A DNA stretch of 64,000 nucleotides, taken from assembly GCA_920105625.2 (NCBI GenBank), contig OV050030.1, positions 237,491,889-237,555,888 on the forward strand. The letters are read 5' to 3'. Positions 37,631-49,888 of this stretch are shown one piece after another. The notes beneath the pieces are model-generated. The model did not search any database. It was not told where the DNA came from and saw nothing but the letters and a program-made list of their open reading frames with translations. Position 1 is the first letter of the stretch. Each line of letters opens with the position of its first letter. Source of the stretch: Clusia tigrina. Taxonomy: Eukaryota; Arthropoda; Insecta; Diptera; Clusiidae. The translations under genes were made by a program, and so were the position numbers.

Positions 37631-39489
37631 AGGCTCGAGTACTATATTGTTACAAAATTTCAAAGTTATATGACGCTCCAGTAAAAAGTTACAAGCATTT
37701 GTATGTTGCAAACTTTGATAGGTGTAGCACGTACCGTATAGAAAATAGGGCTATTTGAAGTTTTATCAGTGTTTGATTTGGGACTCAAGGGTAGCATAGC
37801 TTTGAGCGATAGCTTAAATTGACAAGAGGTTCGAGTACTTTATTGTTACAAAATTTTAAGGATTTATGACGCTCCAGTAAAAAGTTACAAGCATTTGTAT
37901 GTTGCAAACTTTGATAGTTGTAGGACGTACCGTATAAAAGCTAGGGCCATTTGAAGATTTATCAGTGTTTGATTTGAGACTCAAGGGTAGCATAGCTTTG
38001 AGCGATAGCTTAAATTGACAAGAGGCTCGAGTATCTTATTGTTACAAAATTTCAAGGTCTTATGACGCTCCAGTAAAAAGTTACAAGCATGTGTTTGTTG
38101 CAAACTTTGACAGGTATAGGATGTACGTATAGAAGTTAGGGCCATTTGAAGTTTTATCAGTGTTTGATTTGGGACTCAAGGGTAGCATAGCTTTGAGCGA
38201 AAGCTTAAATTTATAAGAGGCTCGAGTACTTTATTGTTACAAAATTTCAAGGTTTTATGACGCTCTAGTAAAAAGTTACAAGCATTTGTATGTAACAAAC
38301 TTTGATAGGTGTAGGACGTACCGTATAGAAGTTAGAGCCATTTGAAGTTTTATCAGTGTTTGATTTGGGACTCAAGGGTAGCATAGCTTTGAGCTACAAC
38401 TTAAATTGACAAGAGGCTCGAGTACTTGATTGTTACAAAATTTCAAGGTTTTATGACGCTCCAGTAAAAAGTTACAAGCATTTGTATGTTGCAAACTTTG
38501 ATAGGTGTAGCACGTACCGTATAGAAAATAGGGCCATTTGAAGTTTTATCAGTGTTTGATTTGGGACTCAAGGGTGGCATAGCTTTGAGCGATAGCTTAA
38601 ATTGACAAGAGGCTCGAGTACTTGATTGTTACAAAATTTCAAGGTTTTATGACGCTCCAGTAAAAAGTTACAAGCATTTGTATGTTGCAAACTTTGATAG
38701 GTGTAGCACGTACCGTATAGAAAATAGGGCCATTTGAAGTTTTATCAGTGTTTGATTTGGGACTCAAGGTTAGCATAGCTTTGAGCGAAAGCTTAAATTT
38801 ATAAGAGGATCGAGTACTTGATTGTTACAATATTTCAAGGTTTTATGACGCTCCAGTAAAAAGTTACAAGCATTTGTATGTTCCAAACTTTGATTGGTAT
38901 AGGACGTAGCGTATAGAAGCTAGGGCCATTTGAAGTTTATCAGTGTTTGATTTGGGACTCAAGAATAGCATAGCTTTGAGCGATAGCTTAAATTTACAAG
39001 AGGCTCGAGTACTTTATTGTTACAAAATTCCAAGGTTTTATGACGCTCCAGTAAAAAGTTACAAGCATTTGTATGTTGCAAACTTTGATAGGTATAGGAC
39101 GTACCGTATAAAAGTTAGGGCCATTTGAAGTTTTATCAGTTTTTGATTTGGGACTCAAGGGTAGCATAGCTTTGAGCGATAACTTAAATTGACAAGAGGC
39201 TCGAGTACTTTATTGTTACAAAATTTCAAGGTTTTATGACGCTGCAGTAAAAAGTTACAAGCATTTGTATGTTGCAAACTTTGATAGGTGTAGGACGTAC
39301 CGTATAGAAGTTAGGGCCATTTGAAGTTTTATCAGTGTTTGATTTGGGACTCAAGGGTAGCATAGCTTTGAGCGATAGCTTAAATTGACAAGAGGTTCGA
39401 GTATTTAATTGTTACAAAATTTCAAGGTTTTATGACGCTCCAGTAAAAAGTTACAAGCATTTGTATATTGCAAACTTTGATAGGTGTAG
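37631..39489. repeat. HOR domain H, segment 3 (2349 bp offset)
   Basis: It repeats segment 2 from TACTATATTG (37641) at an offset of exactly 2349 (12 monomers). Seven monomers found between the equivalent points of the previous period are missing. The order TACTATATTG, AATTTTAAGG, GAGACTCAAGG, CATGTGTTTG, CTCTAG/TGTAAC, GAGCTACAAC, GTGGCATAGC, GAAAATAGGG, GACTCAAGAATAGC is preserved. The spacing from TACTATATTG to the GACTCAAGAATAGC monomer is 1302 in all four copies (28061, 31573, 35292, 37641). Confidence 0.87.
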
Positions 39490-41633
39490 GACGTACGTAT
39501 AGAAGTTAGGGCCATTTGAAGTTTTATCAGTGTTTGATTTGGGACTCAAGGGTAGCATAGCTTTGCGCGATAGCTTAAATTTACAAGAGGCTCGAGTACT
39601 TTATTGTTACAAAATTCCAAGATTTTATGACGCTCCAGTAAAAAGTTACAAGCCTTTGTATGTTGAAAACTTGGATAGGTGTAGGACGTACCGTATAGAA
39701 GTTAGGGCCATTTGAAGTTTTATCAGTGTTTGATTTGGGACTCAAGGGTAGCATAGCTTTGAGCGATACCTTAAATTGACAAGAGGCTCGAGTACTTTAT
39801 TGTTACAAAATTTCAAGATTTTATGACGCTCTAGTAAAAAGTTACAAGCATTTGTATGTAACAAACTTTGATAGGTGTAGGACGTACCGTATAGAAGTTA
39901 GAGCCATTTGAAGTTTTATCAGTGTTTGATTTGGGACTCAAGGGTAGCATAGCTTTGAGCGATAACCTAAATTGACCAGAGGCTCGAGTACTTGATTGTT
40001 ACAAAATTTCAAGGTTTTATGACGCTCCAGTAAAAAGTTACAAGCATTTGTATGTTGCAAACTTTGATAGGTGTAGCACGTACCGTATAAAAGCTAGGGC
40101 CATTTGAAGATTTATCAGTGTTTGATTTGGCACTCAAGGGTAACATAGCTTTGAGCGATAGCTTAAATTGACAAGAGGCTCGAGTACCTTATTGTTACAA
40201 AATTTCAATGTTTTATGACGCTCCAGTATAAAGTTACAAGCATTTGTATGTTGCAAACTTTGATAGGTGTAGGACGTACCGTATAGAAGTTAGGGCCACT
40301 TGAAGTTTTATCAGTGTTTGATTTGGGACTCAAGGGTAGCATAGCTTTGAGCGATAGTTTAAATTGACAAGAGGCTCGAGTACTTTATTGTTACAAAATT
40401 TAAAGGATTTATGACGCTCCAGTAAAAAGTTACAAGCATTTGTATGTTGCAAACTTTGATAGGTGTAGGACGTACCGTATGGAAGTTAGGGCCATTTGAA
40501 GTTTTATCAGTGTTTGATTTGGGACTCAAGGATAGCATAGCTTTGAGCGATAGCTTAAACGGACAAGAGGCTTACAAAATTTCAAGGTTTTATGACGCTC
40601 CAGTGAAAAGTTACAAGCATTTGTATGTTGCAAACTTTGATAGGTGTAGGTCGTACCGTATAGAAGTTAGGGCCATTTGAAGTTTTATCTGTGTGATTGA
40701 TTTGGGACTCAAGGGTAGCATAGCTTAGACCGATAGCTTAAATTGACAAGAGGCTCGAGTCCTTTATTGTTACAACATTTCAAGGTTTTATGACGCTCCA
40801 GTAAAAAGTTACAAGCATTTGTATGTTGCAAACTTTGATAGGAGTAGGACATACCGTATAGAAGCTAGGGCCATTTGAAGTTTTATCAGTGTTTGATTTG
40901 GGATTCAAGGGTAGCATAGCTTTGAGCGATTGCTTAAATTGACAAGAGGCTCGAGTACTTTATTGTTACAAAATTTCAAAGTTATATGACGCTCCAGTAA
41001 AAAGTTTCAAGCATTTGTATGTTGCAAACTTTGATAGGTGTATTACGTACCGTATATAAGTTAGGGTCATTTGAAGTTTTATCAGTGTTTGATTTGGGAC
41101 TCAAGGGTAGCATAGATTTGAGCGATAGCTTAAATTGACAAGAGGCTCGAGTATTTTATTGTTACAAAATATCAAGGTTTTATGGCGCTCCAGTAAAAAG
41201 TTACAAGCATTTGTATGTTGCAAACTTTGATAGGTGTAGGACATACCGAAGTTAGGGCCATTTGAAGTTTTATCAGTGTTTGATTTGGGACTCAAGGGAA
41301 GCATAGCTTTGAGAGATAGTTTAAATTGACAAGAGGCTCGAGTACTTTATTGTTACAAAATTCCAAGGTTTTATGACGCTCCAGTAAAAAGGTACAAGCA
41401 TTTGTATGTTGAAAACTTGGATAGGTGTAGGACGTACCGTATAGAAGTTAGGGCCATTTGAAGTTTTATCAGTGTTCGATTTTGGACTCAAGGGTAGCAT
41501 AGCTTTGAGCGATAACTTAAATTGACAAGAGGCTCGAGTACTTTATTATTACAAAATTTCAAGGTTTTATGACGCTACAGTAAAAAGTTACAAGCATTTG
41601 TATGTTGCAAACTTTGATAAGTGTAGGACGTAC
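39490..41633. repeat. HOR domain I, unit 1 (2137 bp offset)
   Basis: It starts with the TACGTATAG, GCGCGATAGC and CAAGCCTTTG monomer (39530). It then runs through CTCTAG, GATAACCTAAATTGACC (39961), GGCACTCAAGGGTAAC, a CCACTTGAAG monomer, the 181 bp AACGGACAAGAGG monomer (junction near 40572), CTGTGTGATTG with TTAGACCG, and later a GTATTACGTACC and a GTTCGATTTTGG monomer. A 5 bp loss near 41248 (ACATACCGAAG) shortens one copy. It overlaps in type with the end of domain H. Confidence 0.85.
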
Positions 41634-43770
41634 GTATAGAAGTTAGGGCCATTTGAAGTTTTATCAGTGTTTGATTTGGGACTCAAGGGTAGCATAGCTT
41701 TGAGCGATAGCTTAAATTTACAAGAGGCTCGAGTACTTTATTGTTACAAAATTCCAAGATTTTATGACGCTCCAGTAAAAAGTTACAAGTCTTTGTATGT
41801 TGAAAACTTGGATAGGTGTAGGACGTACCGTATAGAAGTTAGGGCCATTTGAAGTTTTATCAGTGTTTGATTTGGGACTCAAGGGTAGCATAGCTTTGAG
41901 CGATAACTTAAATTGACAAGAGGCTCGAGTACTTTATTGTTACAAAATTTCAAGATTTTATGACGCTCTAGTAAAAAGTTACAAGCATTTGTATGTAACA
42001 AACTTTGATAGTGTAGGACGTACCGTATAGAAGTTAGAGCCATTTGAAGTTTTATCAGTGTTTGATTTGGGACTCAAGGGTAGCATAGCTTTGAGCGATA
42101 ACCTAAATTGACCAGAGGCTCGAGTACTTGATTGTTACAAAATTTCAAGGTTTTATGACGCTCCAGTAAAAAGTTACAAGCATTTGTATGTTGCAAACTT
42201 TGATAGGTGTAGCACGTACCGTATAAAAGCTAGGGCCATTTGAAGATTTATCAGTGTTTGATTTGGCACTCAAGGGTAACATAGCTTTGAGCGATAGCTT
42301 AAATTGACAAGAGGCTCGAGTACCTTATTGTTACAAAATTTCAAGGTTTTATGACGCTCCAGTATAAAGTTACAAGCATTTGTATGTTGCAAACTTTGAT
42401 AGGTGTAGGACGTACCGTATAGAAGTTAGGGCCACTTGAAGTTTTATCAGTGTTTGATTTGGGACTCAAGGGTAGCATAGCTTTGAGCGATAGTTTAAAT
42501 TGACAAGAGGCTCGAGTACTTGTTACAAAATTTAAAGGATTTATGACGCTCCAGTAAAAAGTTACAAGCATTTGTATGTTGCAAACTTTGATAGGTGTAT
42601 GACGTACCGTATGGAAGTTAGGGCCATTTGAAGTTTTATCAGTATTTGATTTGGGACTGAAGGATAGCATAGCTTTGAGCGATAGCTTAAACGGACAAGA
42701 GGCTTACAAAATTTCAAGGTTTTATGACGCTCCAGTGAAAAGTTAGAAGCATTTGTATGTTGCAAACTTTGATAGGTGTAGGTCGTACCGTATAGAAGTT
42801 AGGGCCATTTGAAGTTTTATCTGTGTGATTGATTTGGGACTCAAGGGTAGCATAGCTTAGACCGATAGCTTAAATTGACAACAGGCTCGAGTCCTTTATT
42901 GTTACAACATTTCAAGGTTTTATGACGCTCCAGTAAAAAGTTACAAGCATTTGTATGTTGCAAACTTTGATAGGAGTAGGACATACCGTATAGAAGCTAG
43001 GGCCATTTGAAGTTTTATCAGTGTTTGATTTGGGATTCAAGGGTAGCATAGCTTTGAGCGATTGCTTAAATTGACAAGAGGCTCGAGTACTTTATTGTTA
43101 CAAAATTTCAAAGTTATATGACGCTCCAGTAAAAAGTTTCAAGCATTTGTATGTTGCAAACTTTGATAGGTGTATTACGTACCGTATATAAGTTAGGGTC
43201 ATTTGAAGTTTTATCAGTGTTTGATTTGGGACTCAAGGGTAGCATAGATTTGAGCGATAGCTTAAATTGACAAGAGGCTCGAGTATTTTATTGTTACAAA
43301 ATATCAAGGTTTTATGACGCTCCAGTAAAAAGTTACAAGCATTTGTATGTTGCAAACTTTGATAGGTGTAGGACATACCGTATAGAAGTTAGGGCCATTT
43401 GAAGTTTTATCAGTGTTTGATTTGAGACTCAAGGGTAGCATAGCTTTGAGAGATAGTTTAAATTGACAAGAGGCTCGAGTTCTTTATTGTTACAAAATTC
43501 CAAGGTTTTATGACGCTCCAGTAAAAAGGTACAAGCATTTGTATGTTGAAAACTTGGATAGGTGTAGGACGTACCGTATAGAAGTTAGGGCCATTTGAAG
43601 TTTTATCAGTGTTCGATTTTGGACTCAAGGGTAGCATAGCTTTGAGCGATAACTTAAATTGACAAGAGGCTCGAGTACTTTATTGTTACAAAATTTCAAG
43701 GTTTTATGACGCTCCAGTAAAAAGTTACAAGCATTTGTATGTTGCAAACTTTGATAAGTGTAGGACGTAC
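41634..43770. repeat. HOR domain I, unit 2 (2137 bp offset)
   Basis: A copy of unit 1. The offset is 2137 at both ends; it drops to 2136 and then 2132 in the middle because of a 1 bp loss near 42010 (GATAGTGTAGG) and a 4 bp loss near 42518 (GAGTACTTGTTAC), and is restored by the 5 bp that unit 1 lacks. Private changes include CAAGTCTTTG near 41787, GGGACTGAAGG near 42655 and GACAACAGG near 42878. The match ends at GATAAGTGTAGGACGTAC near 43770. Confidence 0.86.
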
Positions 43771-44944
43771 CGTATAGAAGCTAGGGCCATTTGAAGATTT
43801 ATCAGTGTTTGATTTGGGACTCAAGGGTAGCATAGTTTTGAGCGATAGCTTAAATTGACAAGAGGCTCGAGTACTTTATTGTTACAACATTTCAAGGTTT
43901 TATGATGGTCCAGTAAAAAGTTACAAGCATTTGTATGTTGCAAACTTTGATAGGTGTAGGACGTACCGTATAAAAGCTAGGGCCATTTGAAGATTTATCA
44001 GTGTTTGATTTGGCACTCAAGGGTAGCATAGCTTTGAGCGATAGCTTAAATTGACAAGAGGCTCGAGTACCTTATTGTTACAAAATTTCAAGGTTTTATG
44101 ACGCTCCAGTAAAAAGTTACAAGCATTTGTATGTTGCAAACTTTGATAGGTGTAGGACGTACCGTATAGAAGTTAGGGCCATTTGAAAATTCATCAGTGT
44201 TTGATTTGGGACTCAAGGGTAGCATAGCTTTGAGCGATAACTTAAATTGACAAGGGGCTCGAGTACTTTATTGTTACAAAATTTCAAGGTTTTATGACGC
44301 TCCAGTAAAAAGTTACAAGCATTTGTATGTTGCAAACTTTGATAGGTGTAGGACGTACCGTATGGAAGTTAGGACAATTTGAAGTTTTATCAGTGTTTGA
44401 TTTGGGACTCAAGGGTAGCATAGCTTTGAGCGATAGCTTAAACGGACAAGAGGCTTACAAAATTTCAAGGTTTTATGACGCTCCAGTGAAAAGTTACAAG
44501 CATTTGTATGTTGCAAACTTTGATAGGTGTAGGACGTACCGTATAGAAGTTAGGGCCATTTGAAGTTTTATCTGTGTGATTGATTTGGGACTCAAGGGTA
44601 GCATAGCTTAGACCGATAGCTTAAATTGACAAGAGACTCGAGTACTTTATTGTTACAAAATTTCAAGGTTTTATGACGCTCCAGTAAAAAGTTACAAGCA
44701 TTTTTATGTAGCAAACTTTGATTGGTTTAGGACGTAGCATATATAAGCTAGGGCCATTTGAAGTTTTATCAGTGTTTGATTTGGGATTCAAGGGTAGCAT
44801 AGCTTTGAGCGATTGCTTAAATTGACAAGAGGCTCGAGTACTTTATTGTTACAAAATTTTAAAGTTATATGACGCTCCAGTAAAAAGTTTCAAGCATTTG
44901 TATGTTGCAAACTTTGATAGGTGTAGGACGTACCGTATATAAGT
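43771..44944. repeat. HOR domain J, leading segment
   Basis: Six monomers. In order: GAAGATTTATC with CATAGTTTTG, GGCACTCAAGG, TTGAAAATTCATC with GATAACTT/GGGGCTCG, the 181 bp AACGGACAAGAGG monomer (junction near 44452), CTGTGTGATTG with TTAGACCG, and GGGATTCAAGG with a GATTGCTT change. From about 44230 this segment returns at an offset of 5911 (44327 to 50238). Confidence 0.82.
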
Positions 44945-47416
44945 TAGGGCCATTTGAAGTTTTATCAGTGTTTGATTTGGGACTCAAGGGTAGCATAGAT
45001 TTGAGCGATAGCTTAAATTGACAAGAGGCTCGAGTATTTTTTTGTTACAAAATATCAAGGTTTTATGACGCTCCAGTAAAAAGTTACAAGCATTTGTATG
45101 TTGCAAACTTTGATAGATGTAGGACATACCGTATAGAAGTTAGGGCCATTTGAAGTTTTATCAGTGTTTGATTTGGGACTCAAGGGTAGCATAGCTTTGA
45201 GAGATAGCTTAAATTGACAAGAGGCTCGAGTACTTTATTGTTACAACATTTCAAGGTTTTATGACGGTCCAGTAAAAAGTTACAAGCATTTGTATGTTGC
45301 AAACTTTGATAGGTGTAGGACGTACCGTATAAAACTTAGGGCCATTTGAAGTTTTATCAGTGTTTGATTTGGGACTCAAGGGTAGCATAGATTTGAGCGA
45401 TAGCTTAAATTGACAAGAGGCTCGAGTACTTTATTGTTACAAAATATCAAGGTTTTATGACGCTCCAGTAAAAAGTTAGAAGCATTTGTATGTTGCAAAC
45501 TTTGATAGGTGTAGGACATACCGTATAGAAGTTAGGGCCATTTGAAGTTTTATCAGTGTTTGATTTGGGACTCAAGGGTAGCATAGCTTTGAGCGATGGC
45601 TTAAATTGACAAGAGGCTCGAGTACTTTATTGTCACAATATTTCAAGGATTTATGACGCTCCAGTAAAATGTTACAAGTATTTATATGTTGCAAACTTTG
45701 ATAGGTGTAGGACGTACCGTATAGAAGTTAGGGCCATTTGAAGTTTTATCAGTGTTTGATTTGGGACTCAAGGGTAGCATAGCTTTGAGCGATATCTTAA
45801 ATTGACAAGAGGCTCGAGTACTTTATTGTTACAAAATTTCAAGTTTTTATGACGCTCCAGTAAAAAGTTAGAAGCATTTGTATGTTGCAAACTTTGATAG
45901 TGTAGGACGTACAGTATAGAAGTTAGGACCATTTGAAGCTTTATCAGTGTTTGATTTGGGGCTCAAGGGTGGCATAGCTTTGAGCGATAACTTAAATTGA
46001 CAAGGGGCTCGAGTACTTTATTGTTACAAAATTTCAGGGTTTTATGACGCTCCAGTAAAAAGTTACAAGCATTTGTATGTTGCAAACTTTGATAGGTGTA
46101 GGACGTACCATATAGAAGTTAGGGCCATTTGAAGTTTTATCAGTGTTTGATTTGGGACTCAAGGGTGGCGTAGCTTTGAGCGATAACTTAAATTGACAAG
46201 GGGTTCGAGTACTTTATTGTTACAAAAGTTACAAGCATTTGTTTGTTGCAAACTTTGATAGGTGTAGGACGTACCATATAGAAGTTAGGGCCATTTGAAG
46301 TTTTATCAGTGTTTGATTTGGGGCTCAAGGGTGGCATAGCTTTGAGCGATAACTTAAATTGACAAGGGGCTCGAGTACTTTATTGTTACAAAATTTCAGG
46401 GTTTTATGACGCTCCAGTAAAAAGTTACAAGCATTTGTATGTTGCAAACTTTGATAGGTGTAGGACGTACAGTATAGAAGTTAGGGCCACTTGAAGTTTT
46501 ATCAGTGTTTGATTTGGGACTCAAGGGTAGCATAGCTTTGAGCGATAGCTTAAATTGACAAGAGGCTCGAGTACTTTATTGTTACAAAATTTCAAGGTTT
46601 TATGACGCTCCAGTAAAAAGTTACAAGCATTTGTATGTTACAAACTTTGATAGGTGTAGGACGTACCATATGGAAGTTAGAGCCATTTGAAGTTTTATCA
46701 GTGTTTGATTTGGGACTCAAGGGTAGCATAGCTTTGAGCGATAGCTTAAACGGACAAGTGGCTTACAAAATTTCAAGGTTTTATGACGCTCCAGTAAAAA
46801 GTTACAAGCATTTGTATGTTGCAAACTTTGATAGGTGTAGGATATACCGTATAGAAGTTAGGGCCATTTGAAGTTTTATCAGTGTTTGATTTGGGACTCA
46901 AGGGTAGCATAGCTTTGAGCGATAGCTTAAATTGACAAGAGGCTCGAGTACTTTATTGTTACAACATTTCAAGATTTTATGACGGTCCAGTAAAATGTTA
47001 CAAGCATTTGTATGTTGCAAACTTTGATAGGTGTAGGACGTACCATATGGAAGTTAGGGCCATTTGAAGTTTTATCAGTGTTTGATTTGGGACTCAAGGG
47101 TAGCATAGCTTTGAGCAATAACTTAAATTGACAAGAGGCTCGAGTACTTTATTGTTACAAAAGTTACAAGCATTTGTTTGTTGCAAACTTTGATAGGTGT
47201 AGGACGTACAGTATAGAAGTTAGGGCCACTTGAAATTTTATCAGTGTTTGATTTGCTACTCAAGGGTACCATAGCTTTGAGCGATAGCTTAAATTGACAA
47301 GAGGCTCGAGTACTTTATTGTTACAAAATTTAAAGTATTTATGACGCTCCAGTAAAATGTTACAAACATTTGTATATTGCAAACTTTGATAGGTGTAGGA
47401 CATACCGTATAGAAGT
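44945..47416. repeat. HOR domain J, unit 1 (2472 bp)
   Basis: About thirteen monomers. Markers are GTATTTTTTTGTTAC (45031), GAGAGATAGC, AATATCAAGG with GTTAGAAGC, CACAATATTTC with TATTTATATG, a GATAGTGTAGGACGTACAG 1 bp loss, GGGGCTCAAGGGTGGC, two 166 bp monomers (46118-46283, 47053-47218) and a 181 bp AACGGACAAGTGG monomer (junction near 46762). Thirteen times 196 less 60, 15 and 1 is 2472, as observed. Confidence 0.88.
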
Positions 47417-49888
47417 TAGGGCCATTTGAAGTTTTATCAGTGTTTGATTTGGGACTCAAGGGTAGCATAGATTTGAGCGATAGCTTAAATTGACAAGAGG
47501 CTCGAGTATTTTTTTGTTACAAAATATCAAGGTTTTATGACGCTCCAGTAAAAAGTTACAAGCATTTGTATGTTGCAAACTTTGATAGATGTAGGACATA
47601 CCGTATAGAAGTTAGGGCCATTTGAAGTTTTATCAGTGTTTGATTTGGGACTCAAGGGTAGCATAGCTTTGAGAGATAGCTTAAATTGACAAGAGGCTCG
47701 AGTACTTTATTGTTACAACATTTCAAGGTTTTATGACGGTCCAGTAAAAAGTTACAAGCATTTGTATGTTGCAAACTTTGATAGGTGTAGGACGTACCGT
47801 ATAAAACTTAGGGCCATTTGAAGTTTTATCAGTGTTTGATTTGGGACTCAAGGGTAGCATAGATTTGAGCGATAGCTTAAATTGACAAGAGGCTCGAGTA
47901 CTTTATTGTTACAAAATATCAAGGTTTTATGACGCTCCAGTAAAAAGTTAGAAGCATTTGTATGTTGCAAACTTTGATAGGTGTAGGACATACCGTATAG
48001 AAGTTAGGGCCATTTGAAGTTTTATCAGTGTTTGATTTGGGACTCAAGGGTAGCATAGCTTTGAGCGATAGCTTAAATTGACAAGAGGCTCGAGTACTTT
48101 ATTGTCACAATATTTCAAGGATTTATGACGCTCCAGTAAAATGTTACAAGTATTTATATGTTGCAAACTTTGATAGGTGTAGGACGTACCGTATAGAAGT
48201 TAGGGCCATTTGAAGTTTTATCAGTGTTTGATTTGGGACTCAAGGGTAGCATAGCTTTGAGCGATATCTTAAATTGACAAGAGGCTCGAGTACTTTATTG
48301 TTACAAAATTTCAAGTTTTTATGACGCTCCAGTAAAAAGTTAGAAGCATTTGTATGTTGCAAACTTTGATAGTGTAGGACGTACAGTATAGAAGTTAGGA
48401 CCATTTGAAGCTTTATCAGTGTTTGATTTGGGGCTCAAGGGTGGCATAGCTTTGAGCGATAACTTAAATTGACAAGGGGCTCGAGTACTTTATTGTTACA
48501 AAATTTCAGGGTTTTATGACGCTCCAGTAAAAAGTTACAAGCATTTGTATGTTGCAAACTTTGATAGGTGTAGGACGTACCATATAGAAGTTAGGGCCAT
48601 TTGAAGTTTTATCAGTGTTTGATTTGGGACTCAAGGGTGGCGTAGCTTTGAGCGATAACTTAAATTGACAAGGGGTTCGAGTACTTTATTGTTACAAAAG
48701 TTACAAGCATTTGTTTGTTGCAAACTTTGATAGGTGTAGGACGTACCATATAGAAGTTAGGGCCATTTGAAGTTTTATCAGTGTTTGATTTGGGGCTCAA
48801 GGGTGGCATAGCTTTGAGCGATAACTTAAATTGACAAGGGGCTCGAGTACTTTATTGTTACAAAATTTCAGGGTTTTATGACGCTCCAGTAAAAAGTTAC
48901 AAGCATTTGTATGTTGCAAACTTTGATAGGTGTAGGACGTACAGTATAGAAGTTAGGGCCACTTGAAGTTTTATCAGTGTTTGATTTGGGACTCAAGGGT
49001 AGCATAGCTTTGAGCGATAGCTTAAATTGACAAGAGGCTCGAGTACTTTATTGTTACAAAATTTCAAGGTTTTATGACGCTCCAGTAAAAAGTTACAAGC
49101 ATTTGTATGTTACAAACTTTGATAGGTGTAGGACGTACCATATGGAAGTTAGAGCCATTTGAAGTTTTATCAGTGTTTGATTTGGGACTCAAGGGTAGCA
49201 TAGCTTTGAGCGATAGCTTAAACGGACAAGTGGCTTACAAAATTTCAAGGTTTTATGACGCTCCAGTAAAAAGTTACAAGCATTTGTATGTTGCAAACTT
49301 TGATAGGTGTAGGATATACCGTATAGAAGTTAGGGCCATTTGAAGTTTTATCAGTGTTTGATTTGGGACTCAAGGGTAGCATAGCTTTGAGCGATAGCTT
49401 AAATTGACAAGAGGCTCGAGTACTTTATTGTTACAACATTTCAAGATTTTATGACGGTCCAGTAAAATGTTACAAGCATTTGTATGTTGCAAACTTTGAT
49501 AGGTGTAGGACGTACCATATGGAAGTTAGGGCCATTTGAAGTTTTATCAGTGTTTGATTTGGGACTCAAGGGTAGCATAGCTTTGAGCAATAAATTAAAT
49601 TGACAAGAGGCTCGAGTACTTTATTGTTACAAAAGTTACAAGCATTTGTTTGTTGCAAACTTTGATAGGTGTAGGACGTACAGTATAGAAGTTAGGGCCA
49701 CTTGAAATTTTATCAGTGTTTGATTTGCTACTCAAGGGTACCATAGCTTTGAGCGATAGCTTAAATTGACAAGAGGCTCGAGTACTTTATTGTTACAAAA
49801 TTTAAAGTATTTATGACGCTCCAGTAAAATGTTACAAACATTTGTATATTGCAAACTTTGATAGGTGTAGGACATACCGTATAGAAGT
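47417..49888. repeat. HOR domain J, unit 2 (2472 bp)
   Basis: A tandem copy of unit 1 with very few differences, for example GCGATGGC becoming GCGATAGC near 48067 and AATAACTT becoming AATAAATT near 49591. The 166 bp monomers fall at 48590-48755 and 49525-49690, exactly 2472 from their counterparts. It ends before a GAAGTGTTATC monomer with TGCCAAGCGG. Confidence 0.89.
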
